DNA of 64,000 nucleotides from Bacteroidales bacterium WCE2008 (lineage in GTDB: Bacteria > Bacteroidota > Bacteroidia > Bacteroidales > UBA932): positions 407,679-471,678 of the forward strand of contig FUZM01000003.1 in assembly GCA_900167925.1 (NCBI GenBank). The letters are read 5' to 3'. The notes under the pieces are model-generated. The model saw only the letters and a program-made list of their open reading frames with translations. It was not told the DNA's origin and did no database searches. The number at the start of each line of letters is the position of its first letter. Positions within the stretch are counted from its first letter, which is position 1. Both the position numbers and the translations under genes were made by a program. Below, one piece after another: positions 24,690-34,521 of this stretch.

Positions 24690-27071
24690 CTACTGAGCGT
24701 CAGCAGGGGTCTTGCCCGCTGTCATTACGTATATCTTTTCAGATGCGCTCTGGTAATAGATGTCGTACGTACCGGCAGCCACCTTGATATTGTCGCCGCC
24801 CGCAACTGCAGCGAGAGCGGTATCCGGAGCTGCGTCGGAAGCACCTCTGTTGTCTGTCCAATCGCTGTTCTTCCTGATCTTTATCTCGTCGTCTGCTGCA
24901 AGAGTGATGCCTTTCGCAACGAAATATCCTTCAGCGTCATGGTACATCACGGCATCAGGAGTTCCACCCCAGCCGTTAATGGTGCCGACCACACCCCAGT
25001 ACTCCGGAGCGACGCCTGCCGTCATCACGAACAGAGCCTTCTTCTCGGCATCCAGCCAGATGTCATAGGTGCCTGCGCCCGGCTTGAGGTTGTCGCCGCC
25101 GGAGATGGCCTCTACTACGAAGCCCACGTCGGTACGGCCGCCATAGTTGACATCCCATGAGTTGCGGTAACGGACCTTGATCTCATCGTCAGCGGTAAGG
25201 GTGACGTTCTTCCTTACGAACATGCCGTTCTCCTCTTTCATGGCGAGGTCGGCAGAGCCGCCCCAGCTGTTGATGGTACCTACGACGCCCCAGCCTATTA
25301 CCTCGACAAGGATGGTCTGATCCTCAGGGTCGTATGTAACTACATAGTCATTTTCCTCCTCGATGGCGATATTGTCACCGCCTGCGATGGCTGCGAACGG
25401 GATTCCGAGAGCATCCATGACACCGCCGACATTCTCGGTCCAGTCATGGTTGCGACGGATCTTGAAGCCGCCTGCAGAAATCTTGGTGACAGGGCTTACC
25501 CACTTGCCGTCGGTAAGGGTCATGTCCACGTCGCCGCTCCAGCTGTTGAAGTCTCCGATAAGAGACCATACGTTACCGTCAGATACGGTGATCTCAAGCT
25601 TGTCGAGGTCGAGGACGACTTTGTAGAAACCAGCTGAAGGGAGTTCGATGTTGTCACCGCCTGCGACTGCTGCGAACGGGGTTCCGAGAGAAACCATGGT
25701 TCCGCCATAGTTCTCGTCCCAGCCTGCATCCTTGCGCCACTTGAATGATGTAGCTTCTTTAGCAGTTACAAATGCAGTCCATACGTTGCCGGAAGCAGTG
25801 GCGAGCACGTCGTTGTCCCAGTCACCGTTGAGGCCGATGATGTTCCAGCCCTTTACTGTAGGTCCCGGAGGGGTTTCGCCGCCGCCTTCGCCAACAAGAC
25901 CGCTCTTGCCTCCGAGAGACTTGACAACCTTGAAGAGCTTGGCATCCGGGTTGACGAGAAGGTCATATGTACCTGCCTCTGCGACTGCCAGATTCTTGCC
26001 TTTCTCCAAGCCCTCGATCTCTGTATCGAGTTCTGCGATATAAGGCTCGGTATCACCGACAGCGCCGATATTGACATCCCAGCTCTGATCCTTACGGAAC
26101 TTAAACTGATCGTCAGGGGTAAGTTCTACACCTTCTGCGACATGCCACTCTCCGTCGGTAGTCATAGCGATATCCTTGTTCCAAACCATCTCAAAGCTTG
26201 CAATCGAGCCTATGACGCTCCATGCGCTCTCCTGGTCAAAGCCCGGATAGGTCTGGAAGGCAGCGTAAACCGTGAAGGTCTGGTTGTCTACGTCGAGCAC
26301 GAGGTCATACGAACCATCTTCTGCAACGGAGATGTTCTTTCCCTTATCTACGGCAGTGTATTCTACACCAGTCGATGCCACGAATGGATCGGACTCGTCT
26401 GTACCGCCGAAGTTCTCGTCCCAGCCTCCGTTGTTACGGAACTTGAACTGATCCGTCGTGGTAAGTTTGACGTTGCGGGCGACGTGGCGGGAACCGTCAG
26501 TGTACATGACGATGTCGCCGTTCCAGGTCAGGCCGGCGCTGGCGATATCGCCGATCACGCTCCATGTGCTGACCTCCGTGAAGTTCTCCCAAGGATTGCC
26601 CTGGGCGACAGGAATCGTCACTTCGAAGTCCTTGACAGATATTCTGCCTTCGGAATCGATATATCCGTTCTTGCCGTTGTCACCGTTGGTCTGCAGGCTA
26701 GCCCTGACTACCATGTCGAAAGACACTTTAGCGCCTTCCTCATATCCGAGGCCCATGAGAGTCTTGCTGATGGCGGAATTCTTGACAGTGATCACGCCGT
26801 CCTTAGCGGAAGCGGTGAGGGCTTTTTCTACCGGCGCATCGTTTACTGACACGATGACAAGGAAGTGGTTGGCTGCAACTTTATCATTGAAGCCCATGTT
26901 GAACACAGCCGGAGAGAACGAAGCCGAGATGGCATCCTCTGTGGCTGAATACTCAAGAAGGACAGGGGCGTCGGCATTCACAGGATTGAATGTCGCCAGT
27001 TCTTCCCGGTCGCAGGAGATTGCGGCAATGGCTGCAAGTCCCGCAAATATGATTGATTTAATTCTCTTCAT
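24690..27071 (-). CDS. SusE/SusF-like surface glycan-binding lipoprotein with six repeated modules
   Basis: 793 aa; lipobox cysteine at residue 20 (AAISC). Residues about 30-160 form a SusE-type N-terminal domain. After that come six copies of a starch-binding-like module of about 90-125 residues, beginning near 170, 283, 408, 501, 593 and 691; each opens with W-x-(V/I)-(I/V)-G and has a FK(F/I)R...W(D/T)xN-G-G core. The linker after module 2 is Gly/Pro-rich (about 387-405). Bacteroides SusE and SusF have two and three such modules, so this one protein may do the work of both. It lies 9 nt after susD. Confidence 0.9.
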   Translation of the reverse strand: MKRIKSIIFAGLAAIAAISCDREELATFNPVNADAPVLLEYSATEDAISASFSPAVFNMGFNDKVAANHFLVIVSVNDAPVEKALTASAKDGVITVKNSAISKTLMGLGYEEGAKVSFDMVVRASLQTNGDNGKNGYIDSEGRISVKDFEVTIPVAQGNPWENFTEVSTWSVIGDIASAGLTWNGDIVMYTDGSRHVARNVKLTTTDQFKFRNNGGWDENFGGTDESDPFVASTGVEYTAVDKGKNISVAEDGSYDLVLDVDNQTFTVYAAFQTYPGFDQESAWSVIGSIASFEMVWNKDIAMTTDGEWHVAEGVELTPDDQFKFRKDQSWDVNIGAVGDTEPYIAELDTEIEGLEKGKNLAVAEAGTYDLLVNPDAKLFKVVKSLGGKSGLVGEGGGETPPGPTVKGWNIIGLNGDWDNDVLATASGNVWTAFVTAKEATSFKWRKDAGWDENYGGTMVSLGTPFAAVAGGDNIELPSAGFYKVVLDLDKLEITVSDGNVWSLIGDFNSWSGDVDMTLTDGKWVSPVTKISAGGFKIRRNHDWTENVGGVMDALGIPFAAIAGGDNIAIEEENDYVVTYDPEDQTILVEVIGWGVVGTINSWGGSADLAMKEENGMFVRKNVTLTADDEIKVRYRNSWDVNYGGRTDVGFVVEAISGGDNLKPGAGTYDIWLDAEKKALFVMTAGVAPEYWGVVGTINGWGGTPDAVMYHDAEGYFVAKGITLAADDEIKIRKNSDWTDNRGASDAAPDTALAAVAGGDNIKVAAGTYDIYYQSASEKIYVMTAGKTPADAQ

Positions 27072-27080
27072 AACGATAGT

Positions 27081-28667
27081 CTATTTATTGGCGACATAAC
27101 CTGCGTTCTGGCTGAGCTTGCTGTTGGAGTTGAGCTCGGAAGTCGGGATAGGCATGAGGTTGTAGTGGCTGTCTACGGAAGTACCTTCCTGGACGCCACC
27201 TTTCCATGTCCAGAGATAGTCACCGCTGGTGAGCTTGTCGAAACGGACGAGGTCGCTTCTTCTCCATGACTCCCAGTAAAGCTCGCGTCCACGCTCGTCG
27301 AGAAGTTCGTCGAGAGAGTATGTGCACTCGCCCAGGCCAGCTCTTTCTCGTACTGCGTTCCACGCCTCCTTACCCTCGGTCTCGCTTACAGTAGAAGCGC
27401 CGCGGAGCTGAGCCTCAGCAAGCATGAGGTATGCATCGGCTGCCCTGAAAAGAGGAACGTCGGTTGACATGAAGTTGATTACTGACGGAGTTGTTCCGTC
27501 GCTGTTGACGTTGGAGAACTTGTGGGCTGACCAGCCATAGTCGAACTCGAGGACGTCGATTGCCTGAGAAGCACTCATATCTCCGCCTACGCCCCAGAAA
27601 AGTTTGCGGGCGTCGGCATCGTCGAACTTGGCGATGAACTCAGGAGTTACGAGAGTACCTCCCCAGCCGTCATCGATACCGAGAGCGGCGGCAGTGGCCT
27701 TGTCACCACCCTTGCATGAAGACTTGATGATGAAGTTGGTTCCGCCATAGTTCTGGATGTTGGTACCATCCTGAGGTATGCAGAAGATCATCTCGTCGGT
27801 CATCTTGTCGTTGTCGGCGCCGAAGAGGTCGGTATATTTAGCATGGAGAGCCGGATAATCGTTCTTGATCTCCTTGCAGAGGGTGCCGACTACATCGTAG
27901 TAAGGCTTGGCCTCAGAAGCGGAGATTCCGAGATATACGGCAGCGTTGAGGTTCAGGTGTGCACGTACCATCTTGACGAAGTTGACGTCGAGACGACCGT
28001 AGACGTTCTGCTTGGCACCCTTGAGCTCTCCACCGGCGATAAGGTCGGCGCACTCGTCATCGATCCACTTGAAGAGATCGGCGCGGCTGATCTGGTCAGG
28101 ACCGACAGCACCTACCGTGCTGGTCTCTGTAGAGAACGGAACGTTACCGAAGATATCGATAGCGTGGTAGTAGCTGAGGGCGCGGAGAGCGCGGGCTTCT
28201 GCAATCATGGTCTTCATGTTTGCGGATGAAGCGAACTCCGAAGCCTGTGCGCGGCGGATAAATTCGTTGCAAAGTCCGATCTGGTAGAATACCCTGGAGA
28301 ACATTGCGGTCACGAATACGTCGGTGGTGGTCCACTTGAGAGCGTGGAGATCCTTTACTGTCTGGTCATTCCATACGATCAGGGCCTCGTCGGTAGTGAA
28401 CTCCTGCATGTAGAAGAGCGCACGCATGTACTGGCCGAAACCGCCGTCGATACCGTCGATATCCGGAGCGCCGTCAGGGCCGTCAGAGCCTGATACGGTA
28501 AGACCGGCATAGCACTTCGCAAGAAGCTGGGCATATGCGTCTTCGGAGTTGAGCACTTCCTCAGGGAGGGTAACCGAAGGATCGATAGGAGTGACATCAA
28601 GATCGCCTACGCAGGCAGTAAGCCCAAGGGCGACAAAGATGGATATTGCGATTCTATAAAGTTTCAT
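27081..28667 (-). CDS. susD: SusD-like starch-binding lipoprotein
   Basis: 528 aa; signal peptide with lipobox Cys19 (LTACVGD). The SusD/RagB fold is recognisable from the TPR-rich N-terminal half (ARALRALSYYHAIDIFGNVPF at about 157-177, quoted in part: YYHAIDIFGNVPF) and the C-terminal ending with RGRELYWESWRRSDLVRF and LMPIPTSELNSN. SusD is the lid that opens and closes over the SusC channel and binds glycan. The gene follows susC by 18 nt and precedes the SusE/F-like gene by 9 nt. Confidence 0.95.
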   Translation of the reverse strand: MKLYRIAISIFVALGLTACVGDLDVTPIDPSVTLPEEVLNSEDAYAQLLAKCYAGLTVSGSDGPDGAPDIDGIDGGFGQYMRALFYMQEFTTDEALIVWNDQTVKDLHALKWTTTDVFVTAMFSRVFYQIGLCNEFIRRAQASEFASSANMKTMIAEARALRALSYYHAIDIFGNVPFSTETSTVGAVGPDQISRADLFKWIDDECADLIAGGELKGAKQNVYGRLDVNFVKMVRAHLNLNAAVYLGISASEAKPYYDVVGTLCKEIKNDYPALHAKYTDLFGADNDKMTDEMIFCIPQDGTNIQNYGGTNFIIKSSCKGGDKATAAALGIDDGWGGTLVTPEFIAKFDDADARKLFWGVGGDMSASQAIDVLEFDYGWSAHKFSNVNSDGTTPSVINFMSTDVPLFRAADAYLMLAEAQLRGASTVSETEGKEAWNAVRERAGLGECTYSLDELLDERGRELYWESWRRSDLVRFDKLTSGDYLWTWKGGVQEGTSVDSHYNLMPIPTSELNSNSKLSQNAGYVANK

Positions 28668-28685
28668 GATTCTTTTCCTCCTTGA

Positions 28686-31628
28686 TTAAAAGTTAAACTT
28701 GGCTCCGATGACGAATGTTCTCGGACGCGGCCAGATGTTGGAGTCTATGCCGCCGAAGATTTCAGGATCGAGACCGTCGTAAGGAGATATGATCAATACG
28801 TTCTGGACAGTACCGAAGAGGTTGAGAGCCATATCGTTCTTGAGAGCGAAGGTATAGCCTACGGTAACATTGTCGAGCTTGAAGAACGAAGCGTCCTTGA
28901 TATAGTAGTCTGAGAAATACTGTGCCTTGATGAAACCGTCCTTCACGCCCTGCGGAATACGGTTGGCGATGAAGTTATTGGTCCAAAGGTCGGTAAGAAG
29001 ACTCAGCTGAGATGAATTGTTGTCATAGACATAGTTGCCGAGATTGGCGTGGGCCGATGCGGCGAAGTTCCACTGCTTCCAGTTGAGAGAAGTGTTGAAA
29101 CCGAGAGTAACCTTCGGATGAGGGCTCTTGTAATAGTACTTGTCCTCCTCATCTACTACACCGTCGTTGTTGCGGTCAACATAAGCGCCCATGATCGGAC
29201 GGCCGTCAACGTCGTATATCTGCTGGAACACATAGAAGGTATTAGGAGCGTAGCCCGTCATATGCTTCTGGATAGTGTTGCCGACAGCACCAGCAATACC
29301 TCCGACATCGACACCCTTATAGCCGTCGCCGTCGTTGGTGGTCATCTTGGTGATCTTCTGGTGGTTGTACGCCCCGTTCACGCCGAACTGCCAGAAGAGG
29401 TCCTGCCTCTGGACTATGATCCAGTTCATGTCGACCTCGATACCCTTGTTGACGAGGGTTCCGATATTGGCGTTGAGGTAGTTCTTGAGGTTTGCGCCGG
29501 AAGCGACAGGAGTATAATTGAGAAGATCCGAAGTCTTACGGTAGTAAGCATCGGCGCTGACAGTAAATCTGTCATTCAGGAAACCGAGATCGATACCTGC
29601 ATTGTAGGTGGTTGTGGTCTCCCACTTGAGGTCGGCGTTGTATCCGTCAGGCCTGATAGGAACGATGATCTGGTCACCGAAATAATAGTAGCTGCCGATC
29701 TGGTTGGTATAGTAGGTAGGAAGAGTAGGATAGCTGTCTCCGGCGACGTCCTGCTGACCGGTCTGACCGTAGCTGAGACGGACCTTTGCGATAGAGAGAG
29801 CATCTACATTCTTGAGGAAGTTCTCGTTCTTCACGTTCCATGCGAAGGCTACTGAAGGGAAGAAACCCCACTTGTTATTTGAGAACCTTGAAGTACCATC
29901 GTAACGGACGGTAGCGGTAAGGAGATATTTCTCTGCGAAACCGTAGTTGGCACGGCCGAAGAATGAAACAAGGTAATTCTCGAAGGCGTTGTAGTAGTCG
30001 CTGTAGAGAGTTTTCTTGTCGACTGAAGTCGCAAGACCTGCAGAATGGTGGTAGAAATGCTGCCATGCATAACCGGCCATGAGGTTGACGGTATGCTTCT
30101 CGGCAAAAGTCTTGTCGTATGCGCCGTAGAACTCGAGAGTATGGTCGCGGCGGAGCTGGGTGTACCACTCGTCGCGTCCGCGTCCTGCTTCTGTCTGGCT
30201 GTGCCAGCTCTGCTCAGAACCTTCGAGGATATCTTTCTGGCCGCCGGATGACGAGAAGTCAAGACCGAGGTTGAGATTGAAGTGAAGGTCTTCGAAACCA
30301 TGGACCTTATAGTCGAGCTGGGCGTTGCCGATGAAACGGTAAGCTGAAGAGGTATTGGTCATCTCCTCGAGCGAAGCTACAGGGTTGGTTCCGAGAGTAT
30401 TGGCTGTACCCCAGCTGCGGTAGCCATGGATTCCGTTGACGTCGTAAACCGGCTGGGTAGGGTCATACTGGACTGCCTGACCGATAGCGGCGGTATTTGC
30501 GAACTGATTGTGCATCATCACACCTTTACCGTTGAGGTTGACGGTGAGATGGTTGTCGAAGAAAGTCGGAGCGAGATTGACAGCGAGAGTACCACGCTGC
30601 ATTCCTGAAGTCTTGAGAGTACCCTTCTGGCCGAGATAGCCGGTAGAGAATCTGTAAGGAAGGACGAATTCTCCGAATTTCCTGTTACCTGCGACACCGA
30701 CGTTGGCATCGAGGCTGACGCCTGTGCGCCAGATCTGCTTCTGCCAATCGGTATTGGCATTGCCGAGAGCAGCGAGAGCGTTGGCGTTGTCGCCGTAGTA
30801 CTCCTGCATTGCGGCACGCATCTCGTCGCCCGTGAGGACATCAAGATACTTGGCATTGGTTGAGACAGAGGTAGTGACGTCGACATTGACCTTTGGCTCT
30901 GAAGCTCCCTTGGAGCCTTTCTTGGTAGTGATGATGATGACACCGTTGGATGCGCGGGAACCATAGATAGCGGTTGCGGATGCATCCTTGAGCACTGTAA
31001 AGCTCTCGATATCTGAAGGGTTGATTGAAGAAAGAGCGTCGCTCATGCCGCTGACTCCGGTATCTCCCACAGGAAGACCGTCCACGACGACGAGCGGGTT
31101 GTTGTTGGCGTTGAGTGAAGAACCTCCACGGACGCGGATTGTAGATGCAGAACCAGGCTGACCGTCACCTGCAGTCACGACAACACCGCTGGACTTGCCG
31201 GCGAGGAGCTGTGAAGGAGATGAGATCATACCCTTGTTGATCTGGTCTGCACGGACTGTAGAAACAGATCCGGTCATGTCGTTCTTCTTGACGGAACCAT
31301 AACCGATGACCACGACATCATCAAGGAATTCAGAATCCTCGACAAGGGTGATGACCGAAGGAACCGCCGAAGCAGCATAAGTCTGGGTCGAATAGCCGAT
31401 GCAACTGATTTCTACAGTTGCGTCTGCGGAAGAGACATTCAGGACGTAGTCTCCGTCGAGGCCTGTGGATGTTCCGTTGGACGTGCCCTGTTCGATGACA
31501 GTAGCTCCGATTACCGGCCCCATGGCGTCAACTACTACTCCCTTAACCTGGTACCCGTTCTGAGCGGGCAGTGATGTGGAGATCATTGCTGAAAGAATGA
31601 CTGCCACTACGGTTAGAATTCTTTTCAT
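28686..31628 (-). CDS. susC: SusC-like TonB-dependent oligosaccharide transporter
   Basis: 980 aa. Signal peptide (about 1-22), carboxypeptidase-regulatory-like domain (about 25-100, with VKGVVVDAMGPVIGATV), a TonB-box-like linker (DDVVVIGYGSVKKNDMTGSV), plug (about 125-240, with IRVRGGSSLNANNNPLVVVDG in pieces) and a C-terminal barrel ending in VIGAKFNF. This layout is diagnostic for the SusC/RagA family. It would import maltooligosaccharides across the outer membrane with SusD. It is 36 nt after the MFS gene. Confidence 0.96.
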   Translation of the reverse strand: MKRILTVVAVILSAMISTSLPAQNGYQVKGVVVDAMGPVIGATVIEQGTSNGTSTGLDGDYVLNVSSADATVEISCIGYSTQTYAASAVPSVITLVEDSEFLDDVVVIGYGSVKKNDMTGSVSTVRADQINKGMISSPSQLLAGKSSGVVVTAGDGQPGSASTIRVRGGSSLNANNNPLVVVDGLPVGDTGVSGMSDALSSINPSDIESFTVLKDASATAIYGSRASNGVIIITTKKGSKGASEPKVNVDVTTSVSTNAKYLDVLTGDEMRAAMQEYYGDNANALAALGNANTDWQKQIWRTGVSLDANVGVAGNRKFGEFVLPYRFSTGYLGQKGTLKTSGMQRGTLAVNLAPTFFDNHLTVNLNGKGVMMHNQFANTAAIGQAVQYDPTQPVYDVNGIHGYRSWGTANTLGTNPVASLEEMTNTSSAYRFIGNAQLDYKVHGFEDLHFNLNLGLDFSSSGGQKDILEGSEQSWHSQTEAGRGRDEWYTQLRRDHTLEFYGAYDKTFAEKHTVNLMAGYAWQHFYHHSAGLATSVDKKTLYSDYYNAFENYLVSFFGRANYGFAEKYLLTATVRYDGTSRFSNNKWGFFPSVAFAWNVKNENFLKNVDALSIAKVRLSYGQTGQQDVAGDSYPTLPTYYTNQIGSYYYFGDQIIVPIRPDGYNADLKWETTTTYNAGIDLGFLNDRFTVSADAYYRKTSDLLNYTPVASGANLKNYLNANIGTLVNKGIEVDMNWIIVQRQDLFWQFGVNGAYNHQKITKMTTNDGDGYKGVDVGGIAGAVGNTIQKHMTGYAPNTFYVFQQIYDVDGRPIMGAYVDRNNDGVVDEEDKYYYKSPHPKVTLGFNTSLNWKQWNFAASAHANLGNYVYDNNSSQLSLLTDLWTNNFIANRIPQGVKDGFIKAQYFSDYYIKDASFFKLDNVTVGYTFALKNDMALNLFGTVQNVLIISPYDGLDPEIFGGIDSNIWPRPRTFVIGAKFNF

Positions 31629-31664
31629 TTAGATTGTAGTTAGTTTTAATGTATATATAACAAA

Positions 31665-32990
31665 TTACTTCCTGATCAATGATACCGAAAGGGCTCCGAG
31701 GAGAAGCAGACCTCCGGCTACCATGAACATAGCAGGTTGAGAATCACCCACGAGAGACAGCACCGTACCTCCGAGAAGGGCGGCGACTATCTGAGGGATG
31801 CAGATCGTACCGTTGAACAGGCCGAGATATGTGCCCATATGGGCGCTGCCCTCGAGCGCGTTGGTCAACAGCGTAAACGGAAGAGCCAGCATAGCAGCCC
31901 ATGCCGCTCCGACGAGGAAATACGACACGAACAGAAGATACTGGTCATGTATGAACATGATTGAAGCGAAGCCGACGGCTCCGATCAGAAGACTGACGAC
32001 ATAGGCGGTCTTCAGATTACGGAATCTCGGGATTACCAGAGCCCATAGGATAGAGCCTATGGCCTGGACGGCGAAAACGATGCCCACCCAGTTGCCGGCA
32101 TCCTGATATCCAGCAGTCGCGGCATAGCCTGCGACATTGGTATCGACGCCCCAGCAGTTGACTGCGATAGCACCGTTGGTATAGTTCCACATATAGAGGA
32201 AAGCGGCCCAGCTGAAGAACTGCACAAGGCCGACAGTCCAGAAGGTCTTCGGAGCCTTGACGAGCAGTTTGAACATATTCGAGCCTTCCTTCTCAGAAGA
32301 AGCTTTCTGAAGATCGATTCCATGGAATTCCGCATACTCCTTCGGAGGCATCTCCTTTACTTTGGCTACTGTATAGACGACACAGCCGATAAGCAAAGCA
32401 GCGCAGATATAGAAAGAATATATTACGGTATCCGGAACGACCCCGGCCTCAGCCTCGTTGCTGATACCGAAGAATGCAAGGGCAAACGGGAATACATAGC
32501 CCACAAGACTTCCTGCATTGCAGAGGAAACTCTGGATGGAGTAGGCCTTGGCTTTCTGTCGTTCATTCACAAGGTCTCCGACCATCATCTTGAAAGGCTG
32601 CATTCCTATATTGAGGGAAGTATCCAGAAGCATAAGGCAGACTGCTCCGAGGGCGAGAGACGCCGCGACGGTTTTCAGTCCGAGGCTTCCGGCATTCGGG
32701 AAAAAGCACATAACGATAACTGCGATTATGGCTCCGAAAAGCAGATAAGGAATCCTACGGCCAAATCTGTTCCAGGTCCTGTCGCTCATCGAGCCGATGA
32801 TCGGCTGCACTATGAGGCCCATAAGGGGAGGCAGGATCCAGAAGTAACTCAGGCTGTGCGGATCCGCACCGAGCGTGGCGAAGATACGGCTGTTGGAATT
32901 GTTCTGCAGAGCATAAGCTGTCTGCACTCCGAAGAAGCCGAAGCTCAGATTCCACATCTGCCAGAAGGTTAAATCTCTTTTACGATCCAT
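31665..32990 (-). CDS. MFS sugar transporter (SLC45/GPH-like)
   Basis: 441 aa from ATG at 32990, about twelve transmembrane helices. The motif SDRTWNRFGRRIPYL after helix 2 and the opening LSFGFFGVQTAYALQNNSN resemble disaccharide transporters of the SLC45/MFS group, often found in Bacteroidetes starch loci for maltose uptake across the inner membrane. An upstream TTG at 33029 gives a longer frame but falls inside the promoter, so I reject it. First gene of the starch transcript: a full -33/-7 promoter lies 36 nt upstream. Confidence 0.9.
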   Translation of the reverse strand: MDRKRDLTFWQMWNLSFGFFGVQTAYALQNNSNSRIFATLGADPHSLSYFWILPPLMGLIVQPIIGSMSDRTWNRFGRRIPYLLFGAIIAVIVMCFFPNAGSLGLKTVAASLALGAVCLMLLDTSLNIGMQPFKMMVGDLVNERQKAKAYSIQSFLCNAGSLVGYVFPFALAFFGISNEAEAGVVPDTVIYSFYICAALLIGCVVYTVAKVKEMPPKEYAEFHGIDLQKASSEKEGSNMFKLLVKAPKTFWTVGLVQFFSWAAFLYMWNYTNGAIAVNCWGVDTNVAGYAATAGYQDAGNWVGIVFAVQAIGSILWALVIPRFRNLKTAYVVSLLIGAVGFASIMFIHDQYLLFVSYFLVGAAWAAMLALPFTLLTNALEGSAHMGTYLGLFNGTICIPQIVAALLGGTVLSLVGDSQPAMFMVAGGLLLLGALSVSLIRK

Positions 32991-33026
32991 TATTATGAAT
33001 AGCGTTATTAACTGATGAATAGTGCA

Positions 33027-33057
33027 CAAAAGTAGTATTTAACGTTTTAATAGCAAA
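33027..33057 (-). promoter_or_regulatory. Starch-operon promoter
   Basis: Minus strand: TTTG (33054-33057), 19-nt spacer, TACTTTTG (33027-33034), a perfect match to the Bacteroidetes primary sigma factor consensus. It points to the MFS-susCD genes and is divergent from the LytS-type kinase. Confidence 0.75.
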
Positions 33058-33147
33058 ATATTAAGGACGAAATGCCCGCTTTTGGGGATGAATGGTAAGT
33101 ATTTACGGATGAATTTTACTATATTAGCAGTTGCAAACGCGACGACT

Positions 33148-34521
33148 ATGAGAAATATCAGCAACGCATGGATCATCCACGGCTTCGCGGTACTCCATGC
33201 CATGACCACTACCGTCTGTCTGGGCGTCGGGATAAATGATACCATTTTCCTGACATTGCTGACCATGACCATGACCGTCATCATCTGCGTCAGGGAAAAA
33301 CTCTCAGTCGAATTCACTGCAATAAGCATCATCCTCGTAAACATAATCGGCTACCTTATCGGCATGGCTGCAGCCACCCTTTTCCAGCCGGTGTTCACGC
33401 AGCCGATGATGGCCCGCGTCGTTTCCACCTTCGTAACCACCGAACTCATGGGCTGGTCGATAGCCCTGTTCATAAAGATATTCGGTTCAGGCAGCAAGGA
33501 CAGTTCCAGACTGAGCGAAGCCCAGCTCAAATGGGTCCTCATTGCCGTGGGAGCCATACTTGCAGCCCGCCTCCTCATAGTCGGACTTACCAGGACGACC
33601 CTGTTCGACGGCGCCTCGGTCATGGAGATAACGGGAATCTTCCTGTCCAATCCCGTCCCGCTGCTGATCATGGTCTTCGCGACCATACTATACGTCCGCG
33701 CACGCAAGAAGAGGGCCGGCTTGAGGCCATGGTTCCGGTTGGCGGTCTTCGCCGCCTTCGTCCTGGCGCTCTGCGTAGTTGGGACGCTGATGGCCGGCTT
33801 CGGCCTTCCGATGAAATTCGACGGTCCTTTCACGTTCCGGCATTTTCTGGAACTGCTGATCGTATCCATGATCATAGAAGCGGCGATCTACTCGATCGTC
33901 TATATGATAGACTCGGCGCAGGCTGCCAGACGTTCGATGGTGACCGAGCGCGACAGGGCCAATCTCGCCAAGTTCGAATACCTCAACCTCAAGCGTCAGG
34001 TCAATCCGCATTTCCTGTTCAACTCCCTCAACATCCTGGACTGCCTCATAGCGGACGGGAAGAACGACGACGCGAGGGACTTCGTACGCAAGCTTTCGCG
34101 GCTCTACCGCTATATGCTGCGTAACGAAAACGAGCCTCTGGTAAGCCTCAACGAAGAAATGGAGTACGTCGACATGTACGTTGACCTGCTGAAACTGCGC
34201 TTCGGAGACGGACTGATAGTGGAGAAGGATATAAGGGAAGACGACCTGAACAGATATATCGTGAAATATTCGGTGCAGATGCTTATCGAGAATGCCAACA
34301 AGCACAACAGCGTCTCTACTTCCGAGCCTCTGAAGGTCTCCATCCGTACAGACGGGGAAAAAGTCGAGGTCACCAACAACAGGAATCCGAAACTGACAGA
34401 AACCGAATCCACCGGACTCGGACTGAAATATATACGACAGAATTATCTTGACCGCGGAGGTAAAGACATTGTAATAGACAACAATGACGAGTACTATCGC
34501 GTAGCACTCCCATTACTATGA
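33148..34521 (+). CDS. LytS-type sensor histidine kinase
   Basis: 457 aa from ATG at 33148; in-frame ATGs at 33088 and 33109 are possible but less likely because a weak -7 element (TATATTAG, 33120-33127) lies after them. Six or seven transmembrane helices (about 8-255) lead into a His_kinase domain: phospho-acceptor H288 in QVNPHFLFNSLN, and an N-box with ENANKHN, then GLGLKYIRQ. This is the LytS/YehU class. Its partner response regulator overlaps by 4 nt. It is divergent from the starch operon, so it may sense sugar or envelope state for that locus. Confidence 0.92.
   Translation: MRNISNAWIIHGFAVLHAMTTTVCLGVGINDTIFLTLLTMTMTVIICVREKLSVEFTAISIILVNIIGYLIGMAAATLFQPVFTQPMMARVVSTFVTTELMGWSIALFIKIFGSGSKDSSRLSEAQLKWVLIAVGAILAARLLIVGLTRTTLFDGASVMEITGIFLSNPVPLLIMVFATILYVRARKKRAGLRPWFRLAVFAAFVLALCVVGTLMAGFGLPMKFDGPFTFRHFLELLIVSMIIEAAIYSIVYMIDSAQAARRSMVTERDRANLAKFEYLNLKRQVNPHFLFNSLNILDCLIADGKNDDARDFVRKLSRLYRYMLRNENEPLVSLNEEMEYVDMYVDLLKLRFGDGLIVEKDIREDDLNRYIVKYSVQMLIENANKHNSVSTSEPLKVSIRTDGEKVEVTNNRNPKLTETESTGLGLKYIRQNYLDRGGKDIVIDNNDEYYRVALPLL

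Noticed and set aside
32991..33029. Longer MFS product starting at TTG 33029
   Set aside because: The TTG overlaps the -7 element TACTTTTG, so the codon would lie upstream of the transcript start; ATG 32990 fits better.
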